A stretch of 64,000 nt of DNA from RUG14515 sp045117995 (GTDB taxonomy: Bacteria > Bacillota_I > Bacilli_A > RFN20 > CAG-826), in assembly GCA_045117995.1 (NCBI GenBank), contig JBGUOH010000009.1, positions 124,001 through 188,000 of the forward strand, written 5' to 3'. The position numbers were made by a program, and so were the translations under genes. Below, piece after piece: positions 42,018 to 50,479 of this stretch. A model generated the notes under the pieces. It did no database searches. It saw only the letters and a program-made list of their open reading frames with translations, and was not told the DNA's origin. How positions within the stretch are numbered: position 1 is the first letter of the stretch; each line of letters opens with the position of its first letter.

Positions 42018-42644
42018 TTAAATTTCGTCTTTTTTTGCTCTAATTGAGAACTTACAACCACAGTAGTGTTGGAAGTAGAGACCATACTTGCGAACGATAT
42101 CTAGTGACTTTTCATATCCACCATTCTTCTTAAAATCAGCGGGTAGCCACTTTACTCTTTTGCCTTCAGAAAGTTCAAAACCAATCTTGTTCAAATCTTG
42201 GGAATTCTTGAATCTAGAGATGCTCATGACTGTACCTACATAATCAAAACCACGCTCATCAGCGAGCTCGATTGCCTGCCCTAATCTCTTTCTAAAACAG
42301 ACGCGACAACGATCCATGCCTTCACGTTGATCTGCGTATGGTTCTAAATCTTTATTGTAGGTTGCATTATCATAATCAAATTCAATGACTTCAATATCCG
42401 CGGAAATGGCCTTTAAATAGCCTTTAAGCTCGTTTAGACGGCGGTTATACTCTTCTTCAGGGTAAATATTGGAATTGTTATAAATAATCGTAATCTTAAA
42501 ATATTCTTTAATTAATTCAAATGGGTAGGTAAAACAAGGACCGCAGCAAACGTGTAAAAGTAAGGTGGGTTTCTCACCATTTTCTTTAAGAACTTTGAGT
42601 AGTTTTTCCTGTTCTTTTTGATAATTAATCTTTGTCTCTTCCAT
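42018..42644 (-). CDS. queH: epoxyqueuosine reductase QueH
   Basis: 208 aa from the ATG at 42644. QueH (formerly DUF208) reduces epoxyqueuosine to queuosine in tRNA, replacing QueG. Conserved cysteines for the iron-sulfur/metal site: Cys33, Cys34, Cys37 in HVCCGPC, CRVCF in the middle and HYCGC near the end. KINYQKEQEKLL at the start is typical. Start chosen by family length; it overlaps the queA end by 20 bp and has no clear SD, so translation is probably coupled. Completes the queuosine pathway with queA and tgt. Confidence 0.93.
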   Translation of the reverse strand: MEETKINYQKEQEKLLKVLKENGEKPTLLLHVCCGPCFTYPFELIKEYFKITIIYNNSNIYPEEEYNRRLNELKGYLKAISADIEVIEFDYDNATYNKDLEPYADQREGMDRCRVCFRKRLGQAIELADERGFDYVGTVMSISRFKNSQDLNKIGFELSEGKRVKWLPADFKKNGGYEKSLDIVRKYGLYFQHYCGCKFSIRAKKDEI

Positions 42645-43665
42645 GGATAAACATCGCATCGCCAAAGGAGAAGAAACGGTATTTTTCTTCCACTGCGTGC
42701 TTATAAACATCTAAGGTAAATTCCCTGCCCATAAACGCTGAAACAAGCATAATCAACGTTGATTTCGGGAGATGGAAATTAGTAATTAATGCGTTAATAG
42801 TTTTATATTCATAGCCGGGTTCAATAAAGATACTTGTGGCTTCTCTTGTAGGTTTAAAGCAACCATATTTAGAATAGTTAGCTTCTAAGGTTCTAACGGA
42901 TGTTGTACCGATAGCGATGATACGTTTTCCTTCCGCTTTTGCTTTATTCAATCTCGCTGCGGATTCTTCGCTCATTTCATAAACTTCACTATGCATAACA
43001 TGGTCTTTAGTGTCTTCCACTTTGACTGGTCTAAATGTACCTAAACCAATATGAAGAGTGACATCAACAACTTCAACGCCTTTGGCTTTGAGTTTCTCAA
43101 ATATTTCTTCTGTGAAGTGGAAACCAGCGGTAGGCGCTGCCGCACTACCTTCGTATTTAGCATAGACAGTTTGATATCTATCATTAGTGCATAATTGTTG
43201 AGCGATATAAGGTGGTAAAGGCATTTTACCTAATTGATCTAAGACTTCCAGGAAGATGCCTTCATAAATGAATTTAAAAACACGAAGGCCTTCTTCTCTT
43301 TCTTCAACACATTCAGCGATGAGTTTACCTTCACCGAAATCCACTCTTGCGCCCACTTTAAGTGATTTCGCTGGTCTAGTTAAACATTCCCAGTTATCAC
43401 CCTCTAATTGCTTTAATAAAAGAAGTTCGCAGTGCGCTCCAGTCTTTTCTTTAATACCTAATAATCTAGCAGGAATGACTTTAGTGTTATTTCTCACTAA
43501 GACATCGCCTTCGTGGAGATAATCAACGATATCGTAGAAATGCTTATCTTCATAAGTGTGTTCATCTTTATTAACCACCAAAAGACGAGAGTGATCTCTT
43601 TTTTCGCTTGGTCTTTGAGCGATTAATTCTTCAGGTAGATAATAATCAAATAAATTAATATTCAT
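42625..43665 (-). CDS. queA: S-adenosylmethionine:tRNA ribosyltransferase-isomerase QueA
   Basis: 346 aa, full length. Adds the epoxycyclopentanediol moiety from SAM onto 7-aminomethyl-deazaguanine in tRNA. DYYLPEELIAQRPSEKRDHSRLLV start, LVRNNTKVIPARL-type DVLVRNNTKVIPARLLG, SAAAPTAGFHFTEE and NALITNFHLPKSTLIMLVSAF are family signatures. One-base overlap with tgt. Confidence 0.97.
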   Translation of the reverse strand: MNINLFDYYLPEELIAQRPSEKRDHSRLLVVNKDEHTYEDKHFYDIVDYLHEGDVLVRNNTKVIPARLLGIKEKTGAHCELLLLKQLEGDNWECLTRPAKSLKVGARVDFGEGKLIAECVEEREEGLRVFKFIYEGIFLEVLDQLGKMPLPPYIAQQLCTNDRYQTVYAKYEGSAAAPTAGFHFTEEIFEKLKAKGVEVVDVTLHIGLGTFRPVKVEDTKDHVMHSEVYEMSEESAARLNKAKAEGKRIIAIGTTSVRTLEANYSKYGCFKPTREATSIFIEPGYEYKTINALITNFHLPKSTLIMLVSAFMGREFTLDVYKHAVEEKYRFFSFGDAMFIHGRDKD

Positions 43666-44789
43666 TAGAAGCCTCTTTCATCACCAAACTCTTCGAGTTT
43701 TTGTTTCATGAATTCTTCGTATCTATCTTCTTTAATAGCCTCACGAGCTTCTTCCACTAAACGGATGAGGAATCTGACGTTATGGATAGACATTAAACGT
43801 TTACCAAATGTTTCATCACAAATGTGTAAATGTCTTAAATACGCTTTAGTGTAATTCTTGCAGCAATAGCAATCACACTTATCATCTAAAGGAGTAAAGT
43901 CTTCTTTATACTTTTCGTTCTTAATATTTACACGACCATGTGAGGTCATTAAAGCACCGTGTCTTGCTAATCTAGTTGGTAAGACACAGTCAAACATATC
44001 AACACCACGTAAGATACTACCTAAGATGTAATCAATAGAACCAATGCCCATGACATATCTTGGTTTATCTTCTGGTAAGTATTTAATCGCGTAATCAATC
44101 ATTTCGAAGAACTTATCTTTTGGTTCACCAATAGATGTACCACCGATGGAATAGCCTGGGAAATCCATTTTCACTAATTCTTCAGCGCACATTTTTCTTA
44201 AGTCTTCGTAGTCGCCACCTTGAACAATACCAAATAAAGCTTGGTCTTCTCTTTTATGAGCGTCTAAACCACGCTTAGCCCATCTTAATGTTCTTTCAGT
44301 GGATTTCTTACAGTAGTTATAATCCGCTGGCCAAGGAATGCATTCATCAAAAGACATGGCGATATCTGAGCCTAATTTCTCTTGAATTTCGATAGAAGTT
44401 TCTGGAGAGAAGAAGAGTTTATCACCATTCAAATGGTTCTTAAAATGCACACCCTCCTCGGTTATTTTTCTATTTTCCGCAAGAGAGAAGACTTGGAAGC
44501 CACCACTATCTGTAAGGATTGGGCCATCCCAATTCATAAACTTATGTAAGCCACCAGCTTTAGCGACAATATCAGCGCCCGGTCTAATAGAGAGGTGATA
44601 GGTATTGCCTAAGATTGTGCCCGCTCCCATTTGATGTAATTCTTCTGGGGATAAGGTCTTAACTGTGGCTAATGTACCAACAGGCATAAACATTGGAACT
44701 TCACAATCACCATGTGGGGTGTGAAGGATGCCATATCTAGCGCCTGTCTTTTTATCAACGTGTTTAATTTCTAAGTAAAAGTTTTTCAT
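43665..44789 (-). CDS. tgt: queuine/preQ1 tRNA-ribosyltransferase (Tgt)
   Basis: 374 aa from the ATG at 44789. Exchanges guanine-34 of GUN-anticodon tRNAs for a deazaguanine base. DSGGFQVFSLAE, GGTSIGEPK, GVDMFDCVLPTRLARHG and a zinc site CDCYCCKNYTKAYLRHL are all present. Start set here because the longer in-frame version begins inside the promoter; no Shine-Dalgarno exists and TATAAT (44799-44804) ends 9 nt before the ATG, a leaderless arrangement. No preQ1-synthesis genes nearby, so the base may be salvaged. Confidence 0.96.
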   Translation of the reverse strand: MKNFYLEIKHVDKKTGARYGILHTPHGDCEVPMFMPVGTLATVKTLSPEELHQMGAGTILGNTYHLSIRPGADIVAKAGGLHKFMNWDGPILTDSGGFQVFSLAENRKITEEGVHFKNHLNGDKLFFSPETSIEIQEKLGSDIAMSFDECIPWPADYNYCKKSTERTLRWAKRGLDAHKREDQALFGIVQGGDYEDLRKMCAEELVKMDFPGYSIGGTSIGEPKDKFFEMIDYAIKYLPEDKPRYVMGIGSIDYILGSILRGVDMFDCVLPTRLARHGALMTSHGRVNIKNEKYKEDFTPLDDKCDCYCCKNYTKAYLRHLHICDETFGKRLMSIHNVRFLIRLVEEAREAIKEDRYEEFMKQKLEEFGDERGF

Positions 44790-44798
44790 ACCGGTGTC

Positions 44799-44827
44799 AT
44801 TATAAATGATTGTTTGTAAAACAACAA
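44799..44827 (-). promoter_or_regulatory. promoter of tgt-queA-queH (leaderless-type)
   Basis: TTGTTG (44822-44827), 17-bp spacer, TATAAT (44799-44804) on the minus strand; start expected about 44792, two or three nt before the ATG. Confidence 0.7.
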
Positions 44828-44832
44828 CAAAC

Positions 44833-44855
44833 AAAAAGCGCGGAATTAACCGCGC
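44833..44855 (-). terminator. terminator of the GH43 gene
   Basis: Stem GCGCGG/CCGCGC (44850-44855 with 44838-44843), 6-nt loop, five T on the minus strand, 18 nt after the stop. Confidence 0.92.
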
Positions 44856-44873
44856 CTTTAGTTTTGATTTTAA

Positions 44874-46295
44874 TTACTTAAGAATTAACTTGGTTAAGTC
44901 GAGAGCGCCTTTACCTTCGTAGATAAATGTGACTTGATCTTTTTCGCCACCTTTTTCAACTGGGAAGACGATAACTTTTTGTTCTTTATTTAAGTTAATT
45001 TCTTGGACGGCTTCTTTTTCACCATATTTCATGATGAGTTTGCCTTCCGCTTTACCTTCGACTTCGATACCGAATTCTTTGGTCTTTCTTAAATCGAAGT
45101 ATTTGTAAGTGATGGAGCAGCCATCGTTAAAGTTCTTAACATATTGGTTTGGATTATCTTCTCTATCTTCACCGTGTTGTGTTAAGAATGGTTCTTTGCC
45201 GTGACCGAATTTGAAGATGCCATAGAATCTGTTACCATTTTTGGCTCTTAAACCACAGCACATAGATGCGAAGTATTCGCCTTCGCCTGGTAATGGCTTA
45301 CCATATAAACCTTGAGATGTTCTTTCAACTTGTTTGAAGGAACCATCTTTTTCCATAAAGATTTCTTCAGCGAAACCTTGTCTGGAGAATTGGCATTTAT
45401 TTGTTTGTCTGTGTGCGAAGACATAGTATTTGCCATTAACTTCCACCATGGAACCATGGGTATTACCTGTGAAGTCAACTGCGTCTTTGCTGTTTTCGAT
45501 ACCGCGTAAGCCGATATCACCATTAGACACTAATGTGCCACCCTTCTTGAATGGGCCCATTGGTGTATCACCGATACAGTAGCAAAGTTCGTGACCGGCT
45601 TGGGAAGAATAAATGAAGTAATACTTGCCGTTGAATTTACGCATTGAGGACGCTTCGAAGAAAGCGTGAATGCCGTATTCTTTATTAACATCGTTTCTGA
45701 TTGTTGGAACAGTTATCACTGGCTCACCAATTGGTGTTAACATGTCTTTTGGATCTAATTCCACAACCGCACCACCTTTAATGGATTTAGCGCGGACGTC
45801 TAATAATGGATAGAACATGGCAGAGCCATAGTATAAATAGACGTGACCATCTTCAACAAAGACCGCTGGGTCAAATGGAAGATATGTTTTGCCCCATTTC
45901 TTTAAATCAACGTTGCCGTGGTATTTGAATGGACCGGCTGGGTTATCTGCGACTGCGCAGTGGATAATCCAGGAACCACTTGTGATACCTTGGACTGGGC
46001 AATAGTATAAATAGAATTTTCCATCTGGGCCTTGGCAGACATCTGGAGCGTAATAAACTCTCTTGCCGTTTGTGGTTGGATCGTCAACTTTTCTCCAAAT
46101 AACGCCTTCATATCTCCAATCGGATAAGTCATCGATTGGTGCGGACCATGTAACATAGTCGTTTAGACAGAAATTACCACCATTGAAACGGTCGTGTGAA
46201 CCATAGACATAAACACGTCCATTAAAAACGTGTGGTTCGCCATCAGGAACATATTCAAAGTTAGGTAAATAAGGATTGGTAACTACTTTTTTCAT
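44874..46295 (-). CDS. glycoside hydrolase family 43 (beta-xylosidase/alpha-L-arabinofuranosidase type)
   Basis: 473 aa, no signal peptide, so cytoplasmic. Five-bladed propeller in the first ~320 residues with general base candidate Asp18 (DGEPHVF), pKa modulator Asp142 (FDPAVFV) and general acid Glu214 (FFEASSM). The last ~100 residues form a beta-rich domain, possibly carbohydrate-binding (TYKYFDLRKTKEFGIEVEGKA). Acts on pentose side chains or xylo-oligosaccharides. SD TAGGAGA; monocistronic with its own terminator. Confidence 0.9.
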   Translation of the reverse strand: MKKVVTNPYLPNFEYVPDGEPHVFNGRVYVYGSHDRFNGGNFCLNDYVTWSAPIDDLSDWRYEGVIWRKVDDPTTNGKRVYYAPDVCQGPDGKFYLYYCPVQGITSGSWIIHCAVADNPAGPFKYHGNVDLKKWGKTYLPFDPAVFVEDGHVYLYYGSAMFYPLLDVRAKSIKGGAVVELDPKDMLTPIGEPVITVPTIRNDVNKEYGIHAFFEASSMRKFNGKYYFIYSSQAGHELCYCIGDTPMGPFKKGGTLVSNGDIGLRGIENSKDAVDFTGNTHGSMVEVNGKYYVFAHRQTNKCQFSRQGFAEEIFMEKDGSFKQVERTSQGLYGKPLPGEGEYFASMCCGLRAKNGNRFYGIFKFGHGKEPFLTQHGEDREDNPNQYVKNFNDGCSITYKYFDLRKTKEFGIEVEGKAEGKLIMKYGEKEAVQEINLNKEQKVIVFPVEKGGEKDQVTFIYEGKGALDLTKLILK

Positions 46296-46336
46296 GATAA
46301 AGTCTCCTATGTGTTACTACGTCATCAATTGTAGCA

Positions 46337-46396
46337 ATAAAAAAGCATTCGCTTGATTATTAAGTTGCTTTTATCACATGACAATCTTACGAATGC
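46337..46396 (-). terminator. wide-loop terminator after the nitroreductase gene
   Basis: Seven-bp stem GCATTCG/CGAATGC (46390-46396 with 46345-46351) closing a 38-nt loop, followed on the minus strand by TTTTTTA. It starts about 9 nt after the nitroreductase stop; the GH43 promoter must lie just beyond it. Confidence 0.65.
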
Positions 46397-46405
46397 GCGT
46401 ATTAA

Positions 46406-46924
46406 TTAAAGGACTTTAATGAAGTCTTCTTTTCTATCCTTGATCGCTAAAGGAGCGTTTAAAGCAGGATAGCCAAGGGCACAAGAGCCGACAACCATGA
46501 AGTCTTCTGGGATGCCTAAAGACTTCTTAACTTTTAACCCATTTTTTGTTTGGAAGAATTCGTCAAATTGATTAATCCAACAAGATCCGAGGTTTAATGC
46601 GTGAGCGGCCACAAACATATTTTCTAAGATGCAGGAACAATCTTGATAAGTGAATCTATCGTCTCTTGGACCAGCGACTAAGATGATTGTGCTAGCGCCA
46701 TACATGCAATCTTTTCCTCTGATTTCATTTGATAGACGTCTAAGCTTTTCCACGTTTCTTTTGCTGTTAACGACATAGATGTTAGCGATTTGTCTGTTCA
46801 TGCCGCTTGGGGCAAATTTGCCAGCTTCAGCGACCGCCATAACTTTAGCTTTAGAAACTTTCTTTTCACTATAAGCACGACAACTAACACGTGATTTGAT
46901 GATTTTTAAGACTTTGTTTTCCAT
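46406..46924 (-). CDS. nitroreductase-family FMN oxidoreductase
   Basis: 172 aa. IIKSRVSCRAYSEKKV start (SRRSxRxY-like FMN phosphate site), AGKFAPSGMNRQ, and AAHALNLGSCWIN, all family features. Uses NAD(P)H and FMN; the physiological substrate is unknown. Follows the kinase-like gene by 16 nt; the ATG has only GAGG 15 nt upstream, so it is probably coupled. Confidence 0.88.
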   Translation of the reverse strand: MENKVLKIIKSRVSCRAYSEKKVSKAKVMAVAEAGKFAPSGMNRQIANIYVVNSKRNVEKLRRLSNEIRGKDCMYGASTIILVAGPRDDRFTYQDCSCILENMFVAAHALNLGSCWINQFDEFFQTKNGLKVKKSLGIPEDFMVVGSCALGYPALNAPLAIKDRKEDFIKVL

Positions 46925-46940
46925 AAGTTTCTTTTAACCT

Positions 46941-47525
46941 CTATCTATAATACTTAGCGACCATTAATAGCATGTTCTTATTTGTATCATAATCACTCTT
47001 TAATTGTGATTGATCAACGTCGATTCCTTTTTCATGACAATACTTAACGAACTCTTTTGTGAAGAACCATAAGCGGAGATCTTGCTGGACAAACTTGTCC
47101 TTGTTTGTGAATCTCTTGTACTTAAATGGCATGTAATAAAGTTTGCCTTTAGTGTAGACAAAGTTATCTGGTCTCATGTCTAATTCCATGCCATCGTTTC
47201 TAGCGTACCAGAATGCTTTAAACATGAGATCTAATATTTCCTCTGATAAGGGACCTTTCTGTAATAAATCAAAGCAATTATCACCTTCAACATATTCGAT
47301 AACTGCCCATCTTAAATTTTTATCGTATAAGAAGCATTTAGGGTTTGTAACACCTGACACTCTTAAACGATGTTCACAGTCGACAAAGTCATCGAAGCCC
47401 GCTTTATCGTTATCGAATTTCTTTAAAAAGAAATATTCGCCTTTTCTTTCCACTTTAAAGGTGCGTTCACCGATTTGTTCAACGACTGAATAAACTTTTC
47501 TTTTAATTTCAATTTCTTCAACCAT
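46941..47525 (-). CDS. small protein-kinase-fold protein, unknown substrate
   Basis: 194 aa. The pattern of a compact kinase fold is visible: YFFLKKF (candidate Lys of the N-lobe), hinge-like WAVIEYVEGDNCFDLL, and a catalytic-loop-like LDMRPDNFVYTKGKLYYMPF near residues 114-133, resembling HxDxxxxN. A clear DFG metal motif is not seen. It may be a Rio/Bud32-like or small-molecule kinase, or a pseudokinase. No Shine-Dalgarno; TAAAAT (47532-47537) ends 6 nt before the ATG. First of a two-gene unit with the nitroreductase. Confidence 0.6.
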   Translation of the reverse strand: MVEEIEIKRKVYSVVEQIGERTFKVERKGEYFFLKKFDNDKAGFDDFVDCEHRLRVSGVTNPKCFLYDKNLRWAVIEYVEGDNCFDLLQKGPLSEEILDLMFKAFWYARNDGMELDMRPDNFVYTKGKLYYMPFKYKRFTNKDKFVQQDLRLWFFTKEFVKYCHEKGIDVDQSQLKSDYDTNKNMLLMVAKYYR

Positions 47526-47623
47526 ATCTACATTTTATCGATATTCATTTTCTTAGCAAAGAAAAATGCTATTTTGTTTTTCAATTAACAATATATAATA
47601 TTGGGCATACAGGGGAATGAGTT
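47526..47623. promoter_or_regulatory. divergent promoters of kinase-like gene and pepT
   Basis: Minus strand: TTGCTA (47554-47559), 16-bp spacer, TAAAAT (47532-47537), start expected at or next to the ATG. Plus strand: TATAAT (47594-47599) followed by AGGGG (47611-47615) and the pepT ATG at 47624. Confidence 0.55.
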
Positions 47624-48814
47624 ATGAACAAGAACATTGAAAGATTTATTAGATACGCGAAGATTGATACTCAAGCGGATGACACTACTGGCACTACTCC
47701 TAGTACTGAAAAACAAAAGAACTTAGGACACCTATTAGTTAAAGAATTATTAGAACTTGGTTTAGAAGATGCCTATATGGATGAATATGGTATCGTTTAT
47801 GCCCATTTAGATGGGGAAGGCGATGTCATTGGTTTAAACGCCCATATGGATACAGCTTTAGAAGTTACCGATACTGGTGTTAATCCTCAAATCGTTACTA
47901 AGTGGGATGGCAAAGACATCAAACTTAATGATCAATATAAAATCACATTAGAACAATTCCCTAAGATGAAAGCCTTCATCGGTAAAGATTTAGTCGTTAC
48001 TGATGGTAACACCCTATTAGGTGCTGATGATAAAGCGGGTATCGCTATCATCATGGTGGTATTAGATTATTTAAAAGAACATCCAGATTTCAAACATCAC
48101 CCATTAGCTATTTCCTTTACAGTGGATGAAGAAATCGGTGAAGGTCCAAAACATTTCTCTTTAGAGAAAATGAAAGCTGATTACGCTTTCACTATTGATG
48201 GTGGCGATATCAATTGCATTGATTGTGAAAACTTTAACGCTCAAGGCTTAAAAGTTAAGATTACAGGCGTAGCCGTTCACCCAGGTGAAGGTAAAAATAC
48301 CTTAATCAACGCTCTTCAACTACAAGCGGAGTTCATTTCCATGCTTCCTCAAGAAGAAACACCATTCTATGCAGACGAAGGCTATTGGCATTTAAACAAT
48401 ATCTCTGGTTCTAGTGAAGAAGTTGAATTCTCTGCGATTCTTAGAAACTTCTCTAGAGAAAAATTAGAAGCCTTAGATATGAAGATTTATGAAATTAGAG
48501 ATGTTTTACAAAGTAAATATCCAAAGGCTAAGATTGAAATCGAAATCTTTGAACAATATGAGAATATGAAAGCTTATGTTGATAAAGATCCTCGTCCAGT
48601 CAAGAAAGCGGAAGCCGCTTTAAAAGCCATGGGTATTGAACCAGTCTTTGATAGAATCAAGGGTGGCACTGACGGTGCGACTTTCTCCAAGATGGGTTTA
48701 GTTACTCCAAACTTAGGTACAGGAAGTGGCAACCACCACGGTCGTTTCGAATACTTATGTATCCAAGATTTTGAAAAGATGATCGATATTGTCCTTAAAA
48801 TTATCGAAAGATAA
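47624..48814 (+). CDS. pepT: peptidase T-like M20 aminotripeptidase
   Basis: 396 aa, M20B metallopeptidase. Metal ligands His74 and Asp76 (NAHMDT), bridging Asp in LLGADDKAGI, catalytic Glu pair in TVDEEIGEGP, and the C-terminal His in GSGNHHGRFEY. FIRYAKIDTQAD at the start is typical of PepT. Releases the N-terminal residue of tripeptides in the cytoplasm, the last step of peptide use. Plus strand, first of a short rightward pair. Confidence 0.93.
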   Translation: MNKNIERFIRYAKIDTQADDTTGTTPSTEKQKNLGHLLVKELLELGLEDAYMDEYGIVYAHLDGEGDVIGLNAHMDTALEVTDTGVNPQIVTKWDGKDIKLNDQYKITLEQFPKMKAFIGKDLVVTDGNTLLGADDKAGIAIIMVVLDYLKEHPDFKHHPLAISFTVDEEIGEGPKHFSLEKMKADYAFTIDGGDINCIDCENFNAQGLKVKITGVAVHPGEGKNTLINALQLQAEFISMLPQEETPFYADEGYWHLNNISGSSEEVEFSAILRNFSREKLEALDMKIYEIRDVLQSKYPKAKIEIEIFEQYENMKAYVDKDPRPVKKAEAALKAMGIEPVFDRIKGGTDGATFSKMGLVTPNLGTGSGNHHGRFEYLCIQDFEKMIDIVLKIIER

Positions 48815-48852
48815 GTCTTAAATAAGAAAGCTTAATAAGTTACGATTAGAGT

Positions 48853-49401
48853 ATGCTAAGAAAACAAAATAGGTTACACATAGCCTTAGAATTGGTGACT
48901 ATTTTCAGTTTCATCGTCATTGGTATAACGATATTAACTTTCATGTACTATGACGTTGAAATGAGTAAATCCTATCTCGGTTCACTTGTTTTAGCTATCG
49001 GTGTTACTGAGCTTGTTTCCTTCTTATCCATGAAGGACTTAGTAAAACTAAGAAACATTCCTAATGGCATTACCGCAGTTCTTCAAATGATATTAGGTGT
49101 CATCCTAATGGTCATTAATGTCGAACTACCAACTGCCTGTATTATTTGGGGCATATGTAATATCGTCTTCTTAGTCGCTAAGGTTGTTGATGCAGGATTC
49201 AACTTAATCCATCAACCATTCCTGAATATCATCCTTGTTATTCTCTGTATTATTGAAACAATCTTCTCAATATTCTTAATCGCTAACAGCGCGGATATCC
49301 AAGCGTTGAATCACCATATCGTCTTCGTGGGTGTATCACTCTTAATTAGATCATTCATCTTAGTCATTGAATTCGTGATTCACCGTTATCAAAAGTTATA
49401 A
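48853..49401 (+). CDS. small multi-span membrane protein (HdeD/DUF308-like)
   Basis: 182 aa with six hydrophobic segments arranged in three pairs, as in HdeD/DUF308 proteins; the resemblance is in topology and the pattern of short polar turns rather than a firm motif. Function unknown. 38 nt after pepT on the same strand; no Shine-Dalgarno before the ATG. Ends at a bidirectional terminator. Confidence 0.6.
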   Translation: MLRKQNRLHIALELVTIFSFIVIGITILTFMYYDVEMSKSYLGSLVLAIGVTELVSFLSMKDLVKLRNIPNGITAVLQMILGVILMVINVELPTACIIWGICNIVFLVAKVVDAGFNLIHQPFLNIILVILCIIETIFSIFLIANSADIQALNHHIVFVGVSLLIRSFILVIEFVIHRYQKL

Positions 49402-49404
49402 AGA

Positions 49405-49425
49405 AAAAGAGGCGTAGCCTCTTTT
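49405..49425. terminator. bidirectional terminator between convergent genes
   Basis: AAAAGAGGC/GCCTCTTTT with a 3-nt loop; TTTTATTTTTT follows on the plus strand and TTTTTC on the minus strand. The stem reaches into the stop codon of the minus-strand gene at 49424. Confidence 0.9.
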
Positions 49426-50359
49426 ATTTTTTGTTTTTCTTTTCTTGTGAACGTTTATCGTTGATCTCTTTCATTTCCGGTTCATCGATAATTTTCTTGC
49501 CATTCTTATTAGCCCAATCAACACAGCCATTGAGCACTAGTTTTAAGAATGGGCGAGGCACTTTCACTAACATCTTAAGTGCAGCATCAGTGAATTTAAC
49601 ATCTGTGTTTAGTCTATCTGCAGCGTATCTCACAGAGGAGATATCCACTTCTCTATTTGGAATAGCGATATGGTCTGGTTTCTTAAAACTTGAGCACCAG
49701 AAATACTTACTATCTCTATAACCCCAGTTTGTTGGTAATGGGCAATAATTACCACGTGTCGCCCCATTGATGATGGAGTTGTAATACTTATCTTTAATGA
49801 GGATGTGATCGATTCTCAAGATAAAATGCGCGCCAAACTTGGAAGTTACACCATTGAAGTCGTGATATTTAAAACCATCATAATCCTCTAATACTGGATC
49901 ATCTTGAGCGTTATCTAATTCACTCATCCATGTGCATTCAAATACTTGTAATGCTTCATCTAAAATCTTTGGATACTTTTCATCTGGATGTTCTTCTTGT
50001 GATAAACCATCAACAGGTGTGAATCTAAAGTTCTTCATCTTTTCTTCTGGGGTATCACCAGGGAAACCACAGTCAACATGTTGAGAAAAGTTCTTTTTAG
50101 AATATGGAAGGAAATTAATTGTACATTTCTTATGTCTTAATAATCCCCTCGCGGTATTGGATGTATTTCGGCATTCTAAAATCATCGCGTAGAACTTTTT
50201 ACCCGCGATGTAATAAGGGAAGATTAGAGAATACGCTCCATAGGAAGTAAGTGTTCCATCTTCATTCAAAGTGCCAATTAAAGTTAATGGCATTGGAAAG
50301 AAACTTGAAGACTGATAAAAATTATCAGTGATACGAATATCCTTAAAATTATTATTCAT
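49424..50359 (-). CDS. flavin reductase-like protein with PCP-reductase-like C-terminus
   Basis: 311 aa from the ATG at 50359 (GAGG 9 nt upstream; a longer start at 50389 lies upstream of this SD and within the promoter). Residues ~10-190 fit an FMN-binding split barrel of the flavin-reductase type (MPLTLIGTLNEDGTLTSYGAYSLI, NTARGLLRHKKCTINFLP). The C-terminal ~50 residues (FTDAALKMLVKVPRPFLKLVLNGC) resemble the small PCP_red domain that ends protochlorophyllide reductase subunits. Substrate unknown. Basic tail EKKNKK. Confidence 0.68.
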   Translation of the reverse strand: MNNNFKDIRITDNFYQSSSFFPMPLTLIGTLNEDGTLTSYGAYSLIFPYYIAGKKFYAMILECRNTSNTARGLLRHKKCTINFLPYSKKNFSQHVDCGFPGDTPEEKMKNFRFTPVDGLSQEEHPDEKYPKILDEALQVFECTWMSELDNAQDDPVLEDYDGFKYHDFNGVTSKFGAHFILRIDHILIKDKYYNSIINGATRGNYCPLPTNWGYRDSKYFWCSSFKKPDHIAIPNREVDISSVRYAADRLNTDVKFTDAALKMLVKVPRPFLKLVLNGCVDWANKNGKKIIDEPEMKEINDKRSQEKKNKK

Positions 50360-50377
50360 ATATGTAACCTCGTCACT

Positions 50378-50463
50378 ATTATAACCCATTTTATAAATAA
50401 GTGATTGACAAAGAGGCTTATAACTATTAACTTGCTATTGTGAGCAATGTGTATACTACACAT
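50378..50463. promoter_or_regulatory. divergent promoters with two palindromic operator candidates
   Basis: Minus strand TATAAT (50378-50383) serves the flavin reductase gene. On the plus side, TATACT (50452-50457) precedes the MFS gene and lies inside the palindrome ATGTGTA-tac-TACACAT (50447-50463); a second inverted repeat TTGCT-N6-AGCAA (50432-50447) abuts it. The overlap with the -10 is typical of repressor operators. Confidence 0.55.
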
Positions 50464-50479
50464 GGAAAGATAGGTAATT

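Noticed and set aside
42625..44834. preQ1 riboswitch ahead of tgt or queA
   Set aside because: The tgt leader is predicted to be only a few nucleotides long and there is no gap before queA.
50405..50424. TTGACA followed by TATAAC upstream of the MFS gene
   Set aside because: Spacing between the hexamers is only about 8 bp, so it is not a working -35/-10 pair.
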